DNA from: JAUIAI01 sp049680625
GTDB lineage: Bacteria; Pseudomonadota; Gammaproteobacteria; Burkholderiales; Burkholderiaceae_E
NCBI GenBank assembly: GCA_049680625.1
Contig: JBAUID010000212.1
Coordinates: 1-64,000, forward strand
Direction: 5' to 3'
DNA: 64,000 nt
The translations under genes were made by a program, and so were the position numbers. Shown here piece by piece: positions 16,877 to 25,094 of this stretch; positions within the stretch are counted from its first letter, which is position 1; each line of letters opens with the position of its first letter. The notes beneath the pieces are model-generated. The model ran no database searches and was not told the DNA's origin. It was given only the letters and a program-made list of their open reading frames with translations.

Positions 16877-18625
16877 ATGTTAAAACGGTATCTGCCGATT
16901 CTGGGCTGGTTAGGGCAGTACAACCGAAAGACGGCCGGTGCCGACCTGATGGCAGCGCTGATTGTCACCATCATGCTGATTCCACAGTCGCTGGCTTACG
17001 CGATGTTGGCGGGTTTGCCACCCGAAATGGGTATCTACGCGTCTATTGTTCCGATTATTCTGTACAGCATCTTCGGATCGAGTACTTCATTGGCGGTCGG
17101 GCCGGTTGCAGTCGTGTCGCTCTTGACAGCCAGTGCGATTAGCAACATTGCTTCTCCAGGGTCTGAGCAATACATCACTGCGGCGCTTACGCTAGCGCTG
17201 CTGTCGGGGATATTTTTGCTGGCTATGGGTTTGTTTCGACTGGGCTTTATTGCCAATTTTCTTTCCCATCCAGTGATCGCCGGTTTTATCACCGCATCTG
17301 CAATCCTGATAGCGATAGGTCAAGTCAGGCATCTGCTTGGCGTGTCCGCATCTGGACACAACCTGTTTGAAATTGTAGTGTCGTTGGTCGGGCAGCTGCG
17401 GCACACCAGCTGGCTAACCCTGGCAATTGGCGCCTCGGTTGTGGTTTTTTTGTTCTGGTCGCGACGAGGAATGGTTGCGCCTCTGAAAAAACTTGGTTTG
17501 TCGGCCAGTAACGCGGCGATTTTTTCCAGGGCTGCGCCGGTTGTGGCTGTTGCTGTCACTATCGTGTTGGCCTGGAGCTTAGGTCTGGGTCAACACGGGG
17601 TAAAGCTGGTCGGTCATGTGCCTGCTGGATTGCCTGGTATCAGCAAGCCGTCATTCTCCTGGGATGTCTGGCGGTCGCTTGCGTTGTCGGCGATGGTGTT
17701 GTCGATTATCGGTTTTGTTGAGTCAGTATCTGTGGCTCAAACCCTGGCCGCCAAGCGCCAGGAGCGCATCGATCCAGACCAGGAATTAGTCGGGCTGGGT
17801 GCAGCAAATATCGGCGCCGCTTTTTCTGGCGGTTTTCCTGTTACCGGTGGATTTTCCCGCTCTGTTGTTAATTTTGATGCCGGCGCTCGCACGCCTGCTG
17901 CTGGAATTTTCACGGCAGTCGGACTCATGGTTGCCGCCGTCTTCCTTACCCCATTGATGTCTTATCTGCCCAAGGCAACCCTGGCCGCCACCATAATTGT
18001 CGCGGTGTTGTCGTTGGTTGATTTGTCGATTTTGCGACGTGCATGGTCGTATTCGTTTGCGGACTTTTTTGCCGTCGCGGCGACTATTGTCATTACGCTT
18101 ATTGTTGGCGTCGAAGCCGGGGTTGGTATAGGGGTCATTTCGTCCCTTGTCATCCACTTGTATCGGTCTTCGAAGCCACATATCGCGGTTGTCGGACAAG
18201 TGCCTGGCACTGAACATTATCGCAATGTCGACCGGCATCCGGTGATTACTCAGGACCATGTTTTGGGGGTACGGGTTGACGAAAGCCTCTATTTCCCAAA
18301 TGCCCGTTACCTTGAGGACAAGATTATGTCGCTTGCCCTGGATCGGACTGGCATCCGCGATGTAGTGTTGATGTGTTCTGCAATCAACACGGTTGACCTT
18401 AGTGCACTCGACTCTCTTGAATCGATCAATTCAAGATTGAGCTCAGCTGGTATCAGCATGCATTTGTCCGAGGTTAAAGGTCCGGTCATGGATCAACTAC
18501 AGCGTTCAGACTTCCTTGATCACTTAACCGGACGTGTGTTTCTCAGTCAGCATCAGGCGACTCGGGAGTTGGAAAATAAGTCAATCGACAATGACGCCGA
18601 GGTGGTCTTTCGAAATGGCAACTGA
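16877..18625 (+). CDS. SulP-family anion permease with C-terminal STAS domain
   Basis: 582 residues; the ATG at 16877 gives the standard SulP N-terminus (LPILGWLGQY), while the longer frame overlaps pmpB. About ten to twelve membrane segments with the family signature IPQSLAYAMLAGLPPEMGIYAS near residues 40-60, GFPVTGGFSRS in the middle, and a C-terminal cytosolic STAS domain from about 440 (DESLYFPNARYLED, then LMCSAINTVDLSALDSLE). SulP proteins carry sulfate, bicarbonate or other anions. In this BigR-controlled cluster it probably exports or imports sulfate or sulfite made from sulfide oxidation; direction is inference. Confidence 0.9.
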   Translation: MLKRYLPILGWLGQYNRKTAGADLMAALIVTIMLIPQSLAYAMLAGLPPEMGIYASIVPIILYSIFGSSTSLAVGPVAVVSLLTASAISNIASPGSEQYITAALTLALLSGIFLLAMGLFRLGFIANFLSHPVIAGFITASAILIAIGQVRHLLGVSASGHNLFEIVVSLVGQLRHTSWLTLAIGASVVVFLFWSRRGMVAPLKKLGLSASNAAIFSRAAPVVAVAVTIVLAWSLGLGQHGVKLVGHVPAGLPGISKPSFSWDVWRSLALSAMVLSIIGFVESVSVAQTLAAKRQERIDPDQELVGLGAANIGAAFSGGFPVTGGFSRSVVNFDAGARTPAAGIFTAVGLMVAAVFLTPLMSYLPKATLAATIIVAVLSLVDLSILRRAWSYSFADFFAVAATIVITLIVGVEAGVGIGVISSLVIHLYRSSKPHIAVVGQVPGTEHYRNVDRHPVITQDHVLGVRVDESLYFPNARYLEDKIMSLALDRTGIRDVVLMCSAINTVDLSALDSLESINSRLSSAGISMHLSEVKGPVMDQLQRSDFLDHLTGRVFLSQHQATRELENKSIDNDAEVVFRNGN

Positions 18626-18699
18626 GTGCTCGGTTGCAAGCGCGAGAGGTTCAACAAATTGTTTGCTCAATAAACTTTACGACGAGATGGTAAGAATAT

Positions 18700-19566
18700 A
18701 TGAATGTAGAAGGATTTTTTGACTCCGAAACGTCGAGCCTTAGTTATCTTGTGTTTGATGAACCCAACGGTCATTGCGCTTTAATTGATAGCGTCCTTGA
18801 CTACGATTCTGCCGCTGGCAGAACGTCAACTGTTTCTGCTGATCGACTGGTAAGCCGGGTTCGTGAGCTTGGTCTGCGTGTCGACTGGATTCTTGAGACT
18901 CATGTCCATGCCGATCATCTGTCTGCCGCCCCGTACCTAAAGTCTTGTCTTGGCGGGCAAATTGGTATTGGCTCAAATATCGTTTTGGTTCAGCAGGTTT
19001 TTGGAGATTTATTTAACGCGGAGTCATCATTTTTACGTGATGGCTCTCAATTCGACCGGCGGTTTGAAGATAACGACAAATTCCATATCGGCAAGCTCGA
19101 ATTTTCGGTGATCCATACGCCGGGTCATACACCGGCTTGTGCAACATACGTATTTTCTGATGCGAAACAATCCGTGGCCTTTGTTGGCGACACCTTGTTT
19201 ATGCCTGACTATGGGACGGCGCGTTGTGATTTCCCCGGGGGGGATGCGAGAACTTTGTATCGATCGATAAGTCGCATCCTGAGCTTGCCTGCCTCGACCC
19301 TGATATACGTGTGTCATGATTACCAGCCTGGCGGGCGCGACATGCAGTATCAAACAACGGTCGCTGAGCAACGGGAACACAATATTCACGTGCATGACGG
19401 GGTCACCGAAGACGAATTTGTGGCGATGCGAGAAAAGCGCGATGCAACGCTGTCCGCTCCGCGGCTGATTTTGCCTTCTGTACAGGTCAACATGCGAGCT
19501 GGCCGATTGCCAGAGCCGGAATCGAACGGTACCCGATATCTTAAGATTCCTATTGACCGTATCTGA
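18700..19566 (+). CDS. Persulfide dioxygenase (ETHE1/Blh-type metallo-beta-lactamase fold)
   Basis: 288 residues. Metal motif HVHADH at residues 68-73, HTPGH near 139-143, GDTLF with the bridging Asp, and a late C-H-D (YVCHDYQPGG). The non-haem iron version of the fold with this spacing is the ETHE1/persulfide dioxygenase class, which oxidises glutathione persulfide to sulfite plus glutathione with O2. Blh in BigR operons is the same enzyme, and the rhodanese or DUF442 domain found in some Blh proteins is absent here. It lies 74 bases after SulP. The stop codon lies in the first unit of a three-copy 12-base repeat. Confidence 0.88.
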   Translation: MNVEGFFDSETSSLSYLVFDEPNGHCALIDSVLDYDSAAGRTSTVSADRLVSRVRELGLRVDWILETHVHADHLSAAPYLKSCLGGQIGIGSNIVLVQQVFGDLFNAESSFLRDGSQFDRRFEDNDKFHIGKLEFSVIHTPGHTPACATYVFSDAKQSVAFVGDTLFMPDYGTARCDFPGGDARTLYRSISRILSLPASTLIYVCHDYQPGGRDMQYQTTVAEQREHNIHVHDGVTEDEFVAMREKRDATLSAPRLILPSVQVNMRAGRLPEPESNGTRYLKIPIDRI

Positions 19567-19596
19567 GCCCACATCTGAGCCTACATCTGAGGCCGT
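19561..19596 (+). repeat. Three tandem copies of a 12-base unit
   Basis: ATCTGAGCCCAC, ATCTGAGCCTAC and ATCTGAGGCCGT follow each other directly. The first copy contains the TGA stop codon of the persulfide dioxygenase gene, so each later copy repeats an in-frame stop. No T-tract or hairpin is present, so it is not a terminator. Confidence 0.85.
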
Positions 19597-19636
19597 ATGT
19601 GACACCGAATTCAAACAGATTGGAGGGTAGGACAAA

Positions 19637-20641
19637 GTGTTTTCACAAAAGAAAAGACGCCTGAAAAATCTAAAACAGCATTGCCTACTGATCGCTGGTT
19701 TTCTCTGTTTTTCTATTCTGCCCGTCACTGTTCAAGCGGCCGGCTATGAGCCCGTTAGCGTTAACGTGATTCCAAAGCAGCTTGCCCCGGGGGTCTGGGT
19801 AGTCCAGGGGCTACCCGGTGTAGCCTCTTCTGCCAACCAAGGCTTTAATTCGAATGCGGGTTTTGTGGTGACCGATGACGGCGTTGTGGTGTTTGACTCA
19901 CTTGGCACCCCGTCATTGGGTGCGGAACTGATACAACAGATAAAGAAGATAACCGACGCACCAATTAAGCGGCTGATTATTAGTCACTATCACTCCGATC
20001 ACTTTTACGGTGCTCAGGCTTTTCAGGATGCCGGTGTTCCGATCACTGCGCAGGAGTGGGTTGTCAGCCATTACCTTAAATCCAATGCACCAGTATTGCG
20101 CCTGGCTGAGCGTCGCAATTCATTGTTCCCGTGGGTAAACGAGGGTTCAAGAATTACACCACCCGATCATACGTTTCAGTCGGAAGAAATATTTGTCCTT
20201 GGCGGATTAACCTTTCGCGTCTTTCACACCGGCCCGGCACATACGCCTGAAGATTCCATGATGATAGTGGAGCAGGCCGGGGTCTTGTTTGCGGGTGATC
20301 TGGTCTTCTCCGGCCGACTGCCATGGGTTGGTGATGCTGATAGCCGGGCATGGTTATCAGCGCTGGAGAAAATTCAGGATTTCAAACCACGGTATCTGGT
20401 TCCCGGCCATGGCACACCGTCTGCGAATGCAGCAAAAGACATTGCGCTTACCCGCGAATATTTGTCTTACTTGCGAAAAGCTATGGGACAGGCGGTAGAG
20501 GAGCTTTTGGAATTTGACGAAGCCTACGACCAAACTGATTGGTCGCGGTTTGCCGGCTTACCGACGTTCAAACAGGCCAATCGAACCAATGCATACAACA
20601 CTTTTCTGTTGATGCAACGCGAGTCGCTCGGGGGGAAGTAG
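19637..20641 (+). CDS. Exported metallo-beta-lactamase-fold hydrolase (SoxH/quinoprotein-relay-like)
   Basis: 334 residues starting with GTG at 19637, ten bases after GGAGGG. A basic N-terminus and hydrophobic stretch (CLLIAGFLCFSILPVTVQA) form a Sec signal peptide. The zinc motif HYHSDH is at about 117-122, HTGPAHTPED gives the third His, GDLVFSGR the Asp and PGHGTPS the last His. The GVWVVQG...NQGFNSNAGFVVT opening resembles SoxH and the PQQ-relay metallohydrolases, which sit in periplasmic sulfur or alcohol oxidation clusters. It follows the persulfide dioxygenase by 70 bases and probably belongs to the sulfide module. Its substrate is unknown. Confidence 0.8.
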   Translation: MFSQKKRRLKNLKQHCLLIAGFLCFSILPVTVQAAGYEPVSVNVIPKQLAPGVWVVQGLPGVASSANQGFNSNAGFVVTDDGVVVFDSLGTPSLGAELIQQIKKITDAPIKRLIISHYHSDHFYGAQAFQDAGVPITAQEWVVSHYLKSNAPVLRLAERRNSLFPWVNEGSRITPPDHTFQSEEIFVLGGLTFRVFHTGPAHTPEDSMMIVEQAGVLFAGDLVFSGRLPWVGDADSRAWLSALEKIQDFKPRYLVPGHGTPSANAAKDIALTREYLSYLRKAMGQAVEELLEFDEAYDQTDWSRFAGLPTFKQANRTNAYNTFLLMQRESLGGK

Positions 20642-20682
20642 GGTGCTCTCATAAACCTGACCCAGATGAAAACTGGGGTTAA

Positions 20683-20703
20683 TTGTCAATCTATACTTGA
20701 TAA
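20683..20703. promoter_or_regulatory. Candidate operator/promoter for the meta-cleavage operon
   Basis: TTGTCAA and TTGATAA form an imperfect inverted repeat (one mismatch) around a 7-base centre that contains TATACT, a good -10 hexamer. It lies about 100 bases before the hydratase start. No regulator gene is adjacent, so the cognate protein is unknown. Confidence 0.35.
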
Positions 20704-20801
20704 CTGTTTAAAAACGATTGCTGGTTTGGTTTTTCATTCCGGCTGATACTTAATCAGATCAACTATTGCGTCACATCAGTGGCGCCACGGGAAAAAGCCT
20801 G

Positions 20802-21608
20802 ATGTCAACTGAACAGATTGACCATGCCGAGTTGGCAAACGCTCTTCACAAGGCCGAGCGCACTCGCGAACAGCTTGAGCAATTTTCAAAGCGTTACCCG
20901 CAAATGACGGTTGCAGACGGATATGCTATTCAGCGTGAATGGATGACGCTGAAACAGCAAGAGGGCCGGAAAGTGTTGGGCCACAAAATTGGCCTTACGT
21001 CGCGCGCAATGCAGATCGCATCACAGATTACTGAACCGGATTTTGGTTCTTTGCTGGACGATATGCTGGTTGAAAACGGCAGCGAAATCGATACCGGTAA
21101 ATTTATCGTCCCCCGGCTGGAGGTTGAGTTTGCGTTTATTCTGAATAAACCATTGCGCGGACCGGACGTCACTTTATTTGACGTACTCAATGCGACCGAC
21201 TATGTCGTGCCGGCCTTAGAACTGATCGACGCGCGAATTGAGCAAATCGACCGGGACACGGGGGCGCCGCGCAAGGTGGTCGACACCATTGCTGACAATG
21301 CCGCCAATGCGGCCATAATATTGGGTGGCCGGCCTATGAAAGTTGATGCCGTTGACTGGCGTTGGGCAGGCGCATTGCTTTATAAAAATGCTGTTGTCGA
21401 AGAGTCGGGGCTTGGTGCGGCTGTACTGAACCACCCCGGCAACGGGGTGGCATGGCTTGCGAACAAGCTGTCGTTACAGAACGAAGGGCTTGAGGCCGGC
21501 GAAATTGTTCTGGGTGGTTCTTTTACCCGTCCGGTCGCTTGTGCAGCCGGGGATGTGTTTCATGCAGATTATGGGCCGCTTGGCTCGATCAGTGTGCGAT
21601 TTATCTGA
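20802..21608 (+). CDS. hpaH: 2-Oxo-hept-4-ene-1,7-dioate hydratase (HpaH-like)
   Basis: 268 residues from ATG 20802; an upstream in-frame start at 20766 adds 12 unconserved residues. The protein parallels E. coli HpaH closely from memory: QREWM.LK..EGR...GHKIGLTSRAMQ, QI.EPD.G.LLDDM, the long RLEVEFAFIL.KPLRGP..TLFDV.NATDYV.PALELIDAR pattern, and NHP.NGVAWLANKL. HpaH adds water to the diene product of homoprotocatechuate meta cleavage, with Mg. The order hydratase, dehydrogenase, dioxygenase, FAH enzyme on one strand with short spacers makes one operon. Confidence 0.9.
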   Translation: MSTEQIDHAELANALHKAERTREQLEQFSKRYPQMTVADGYAIQREWMTLKQQEGRKVLGHKIGLTSRAMQIASQITEPDFGSLLDDMLVENGSEIDTGKFIVPRLEVEFAFILNKPLRGPDVTLFDVLNATDYVVPALELIDARIEQIDRDTGAPRKVVDTIADNAANAAIILGGRPMKVDAVDWRWAGALLYKNAVVEESGLGAAVLNHPGNGVAWLANKLSLQNEGLEAGEIVLGGSFTRPVACAAGDVFHADYGPLGSISVRFI

Positions 21609-21690
21609 CGAGTTTGATTTTATCTGTTTGATTTGCGATCTGCACAGTTGCGCATACGGACGCGTTCAACACTGATTTGGAGGCAGGTTT

Positions 21691-23166
21691 ATGACCAAAC
21701 CTACGCTAACTGTAGAAGGTATTACGGTATCTGCAGAACATTTTATTGCCAATCAGCGGCTAGGGTCTGATGAAAGCTTTGAGCTACGGTCGCCGATTGA
21801 TCAACGTGTGCTGGGGAGAGTATGTGAGGGTCAGGCTCAACATGTTGAAGCGGCCATTGTTGCAGCTGAACAAGCCTTCCCCGCCTGGAGTGCGATGACT
21901 GCGCTTGAGCGCAAGCCATTTTTGGATCGTTTCGCGCAAGAAATAGGTAAACGGGCGGATGAGTTTTGTCAGTTAGAGAGTAATGATGCCGGTGTGTTGC
22001 TGTCTCGAATGCAGCACGGCGTTGTGCCGCGTGCGATGCTTAATATCACCTGGTTCGCAGAGCATGCACTCGAGTTGCAAAACCAGCCGATTGATACTGA
22101 GCAAGCACATCACATTGTCCGCCACGACCCGGCCGGCGTTGTTGTCATCATAACGCCGTGGAATGCGCCACTGATGTTGTCGACGTGGAAGCTTGGCCCA
22201 GCACTCGCCGCTGGCAATACCTGCATTTTGAAGCCACCTGAATGGGCTCCGCTGACTTGTTCGTTGCTGGCAGACGCGGCTCTCGCGGCCGGGTTGCCTG
22301 AAGGTGTCTTCAACGTTGTGCAAGGGGCGGGTCGCACAACCGGCGCAAAGCTGGTTAGTGATCCGCGGATCGCGCGGGTATCGTTTACCGGCAGCGTACC
22401 GACGGCCAAGCTGATTGCCCAGGCTGCTGGTTCGAACCTCGTACCGTGCAGCCTTGAACTGGGCGGTAAAAGCCCGTTTATCGTTTTAGAAGATGCCGAC
22501 CTTGACAACGCGGCAGCCACTGGTGCACTGATGTACCGTAACGCTGGTCAAGTCTGTCTGGCGGGAACACGTTTTCTTGTTCATGAGAAAGTTGCTGACA
22601 AATTTATTGGGGCCATGCGTGGGTACGTTGAGAAGTTGGTCATCGGTGATCCAAGACAGCCGGGAACAGAAATTGGCCCGGTCATTCATCCGCGTCAGGT
22701 GGACCGGGTGATGGGATTTGTCGAGCGCGCTCTCAGCAGCGGTGCATCGCTGGTCTGGGGTGGCGCAAAACACCCGTTTGGTGAGCAATACATCGAACCG
22801 ACAATGCTGACTGGCCTGAATCAGACGGATGAAATTGTGCAGCAAGAGGTATTCGGGCCGGTCTTGACCTTGCAGACCTTTGCTACAGACGAAGAAGCGA
22901 TCTCTATGGCAAACGGTACTGACTATGGGTTAGGTGGCGTATGTTACGGGGAAGCGGAACACGCAACGGAGGTGGCAAAACGGGTTCGTACTGGCTTCAT
23001 CTGGGTCAATAGTTTTGGGATTCGCGACCTCGCCGCACCGTTTGGTGGCATAAAACGTAGCGGTATAGGTCGTGAAGGCGGTGAGTGGAGTTTCGAATTT
23101 TTCTGCGATGTCAAAGATGTTGTTGTGCCGAAAAAACCATTCCGAGCCAGTTTCAGCCAGCGATAG
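21691..23166 (+). CDS. hpaE: Aldehyde dehydrogenase (HpaE-like, 5-carboxymethyl-2-hydroxymuconate semialdehyde dehydrogenase)
   Basis: 491 residues, the normal ALDH length. Cofactor-site residues ITPWNAPL, SFTGSVPTAK, general base Glu in LELGGKSP at about residue 256, and the catalytic Cys in NAGQVCLAG at residue 289, with the late PFGGIKRSG.GREGG motif. GGAGG lies upstream of the ATG. Its place between the HpaH-like hydratase and the extradiol dioxygenase indicates that it oxidises the ring-cleavage semialdehyde to the dicarboxylic acid with NAD. ALDH family membership is certain, HpaE identity comes from context and general similarity. Confidence 0.87.
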   Translation: MTKPTLTVEGITVSAEHFIANQRLGSDESFELRSPIDQRVLGRVCEGQAQHVEAAIVAAEQAFPAWSAMTALERKPFLDRFAQEIGKRADEFCQLESNDAGVLLSRMQHGVVPRAMLNITWFAEHALELQNQPIDTEQAHHIVRHDPAGVVVIITPWNAPLMLSTWKLGPALAAGNTCILKPPEWAPLTCSLLADAALAAGLPEGVFNVVQGAGRTTGAKLVSDPRIARVSFTGSVPTAKLIAQAAGSNLVPCSLELGGKSPFIVLEDADLDNAAATGALMYRNAGQVCLAGTRFLVHEKVADKFIGAMRGYVEKLVIGDPRQPGTEIGPVIHPRQVDRVMGFVERALSSGASLVWGGAKHPFGEQYIEPTMLTGLNQTDEIVQQEVFGPVLTLQTFATDEEAISMANGTDYGLGGVCYGEAEHATEVAKRVRTGFIWVNSFGIRDLAAPFGGIKRSGIGREGGEWSFEFFCDVKDVVVPKKPFRASFSQR

Positions 23167-23179
23167 GAGAGCACACGAA

Positions 23180-24049
23180 ATGAACGGAAAAATAGTTGGC
23201 GCAGCACTTGTCTCGCATCATCCCGGATTGATGCAATGTGAAGAGTTTCGTGTTCTTCAGGGGGCGGGAGCTGACTCTGATCTGATACCCGGTTACGCAA
23301 GACTTCGAAAACGCATTGAAGCTGCAAAGCCGGACGTTGCAATCATTTTCGATTCTCACTGGTTTACTACCGGGTATCACATGGTTGACGGGAGCGAGCA
23401 ATATGCCGGGAGCTTTACTTCGGATGAAATGCCCTGGTATTTGCATGGCGTTCCTTATAGCTACCGGGGACACCCAGAGTTGGCAACCCTTATCGAAACT
23501 GTTTCGCGAGAGCAGGGCGGTTATAACCGGGCAATCCGTCACCCCGACTTAAATCGACACTACGCTACGATCAATGTTGTCAAGCAGTTGGGCCTGGAGC
23601 TCATGAATGTGCCTGTTGTGAGCGTTAGTTCCTGCCAAAACTGCGACTGGAAACATTTCCTTGACTCGGGTGTGTCTATTGCAGAGGCGGTAAAACGCAG
23701 CGGGTTGCGGGTGGTATTACTGGCCTCCGGTGCGTTGAGTCACAAGTTCAACAATATTGACTGGAAACCAATCAATCCAAGGATATTTCACGAAAGTAAT
23801 GTGTCCCGTCCAGAAAATGTTATTAGTGATAAAGGAGCCATTGCCTTAATGCAAGAGGGCCGGCACGATACCATTCTTGAGCGCTGGGATGAGGAATATC
23901 GTCCTAAGCCCTGGGAGGCTTTTGGCGCACACTATCTGCAAATGATTGGTGCTATGGGTGGGGTAGACAGCAGGGCAAAAGGTGAGCCCTTGTCTGAATA
24001 CGAAAACGCCCGGGGCACGGGCAATATACACATCTGGTTCGATAACTGA
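23180..24049 (+). CDS. Class III extradiol ring-cleavage dioxygenase (LigB/HpaD type)
   Basis: 289 residues from ATG 23180, which has AGGAGA just upstream; the frame is open earlier, inside hpaE. Metal-site residues are visible as VSHHPG (H13/H14), DSHWF (residues 58-62) and an LASGALSHKFN stretch near residue 186. That pattern fits the 3,4-dihydroxyphenylacetate 2,3-dioxygenase branch: E. coli HpcB/HpaD has DTHW, a YTSNELP segment and LASGSLSH at matching points. Overall similarity to HpaD looks moderate, so homoprotocatechuate is likely but a related catechol is possible. It uses Fe(II) and O2 to open the ring next to one hydroxyl. Confidence 0.85.
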   Translation: MNGKIVGAALVSHHPGLMQCEEFRVLQGAGADSDLIPGYARLRKRIEAAKPDVAIIFDSHWFTTGYHMVDGSEQYAGSFTSDEMPWYLHGVPYSYRGHPELATLIETVSREQGGYNRAIRHPDLNRHYATINVVKQLGLELMNVPVVSVSSCQNCDWKHFLDSGVSIAEAVKRSGLRVVLLASGALSHKFNNIDWKPINPRIFHESNVSRPENVISDKGAIALMQEGRHDTILERWDEEYRPKPWEAFGAHYLQMIGAMGGVDSRAKGEPLSEYENARGTGNIHIWFDN

Positions 24050-24056
24050 GGACGGC

Positions 24057-24992
24057 ATGATGGAATTTGATTTCCCCTTTAAAGAATTACCCGCCGTAAT
24101 GCGTGGCCCACGGGTTGAGCGACGTCGGGTACTCATTGGCGGTTCTGCCTTTTGGGGGACTATGGATGCGGAGCAGCTACGACTGGACGACGGGCGGCTG
24201 ATCGATGCGCAAGCTGCTAACTACCTGCCACCAGTATCACCAACAAAAATAATTGCGGTCCACATTTCATACAAGTCTCGAAGCATGGAGACTCGTCAAA
24301 AGCCCCGGCCGACTGAAACTCCAACTTATTTCACTAAACCGCCGAGTTCGCTAAGCGGCCACGGCGGGCAAATATTGAAGCCGGCTGATTGTAAGTATCT
24401 GAACTACGAAGGGGAGTATGCGGTTGTTATTTCAAAAACCTGCCGCAACGTCACCCCCGATGAAGCCTGGGATTTCATCGAGGGTTTTTGCCCGGCACTG
24501 GATATGGGTTTGCAAGATTTTCGCGACACCGATCAGGGCTCTATGTTGCGCGTGAAAGGTGCTGATACCTTGCTGCCAATCGGGCCGGGCATTGTTCGCG
24601 GCGTCAATTTGTTTGAACAGCGTTTGCGCACCTATGTTAATGGTCGTGTTGTCCAGGAAGCCCATATCGGAGACGAGACGATTTGGGGGCCGCATTACGT
24701 AATAGCCGATATTGCCCGGCATATTACGCTGATGCCTGGGGACGTTATTCTGATGGGTACGCCGTGCCATTCTCGCAGTGTTGATCCGGGTCATGTTGTT
24801 GAATGTGAGATAACCGAAATTGGACGTTTAAAAGGCACGGTCGTTGCCATCGATCAGCCGCGTGCGGCTGCGTTGGCCGTTGGCCATCTGCCAACCGATA
24901 CACCGGAAGTTCGCCGCGTGGCGCTTGGATTCGATGAACGTGTTCCAGAGCAGTTCAAAGAAAATCTACGGCTTGCCAAAGAAGAAAATTGA
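24057..24992 (+). CDS. Fumarylacetoacetate-hydrolase family enzyme (HpaG-like decarboxylase/isomerase)
   Basis: 311 residues from the first ATG of an ATGATG pair, behind GAGGACGG; only seven bases follow the dioxygenase stop. The FAH core begins at PTKIIAVHISYKSR (about residue 60). Metal ligands fit YEGEYAVVI (E-x-E) and GLQDFRD, followed by KGADTLLPIGP and the GDVILMGTP motif. E. coli HpaG, which decarboxylates and isomerises the homoprotocatechuate product, is a duplicated 429-residue protein. This one has a single FAH domain with an N-terminal extension, so it may do only one of the two reactions. Confidence 0.83.
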   Translation: MMEFDFPFKELPAVMRGPRVERRRVLIGGSAFWGTMDAEQLRLDDGRLIDAQAANYLPPVSPTKIIAVHISYKSRSMETRQKPRPTETPTYFTKPPSSLSGHGGQILKPADCKYLNYEGEYAVVISKTCRNVTPDEAWDFIEGFCPALDMGLQDFRDTDQGSMLRVKGADTLLPIGPGIVRGVNLFEQRLRTYVNGRVVQEAHIGDETIWGPHYVIADIARHITLMPGDVILMGTPCHSRSVDPGHVVECEITEIGRLKGTVVAIDQPRAAALAVGHLPTDTPEVRRVALGFDERVPEQFKENLRLAKEEN

Positions 24993-25094
24993 ACGAAGGT
25001 CGCACGGGTAGCAGGCCAATAGCTGGCTTGTCCATGTGATCTCATCGCATTGACACGATTCAAGTTCTGACGATACTCATTCAAAGGAAACCGT

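Noticed and set aside
19033..19728. A 231-codon antisense frame over the persulfide dioxygenase gene
   Set aside because: The protein on the other strand has full catalytic motifs. The antisense frame is Arg/Cys-rich with no recognisable domain.
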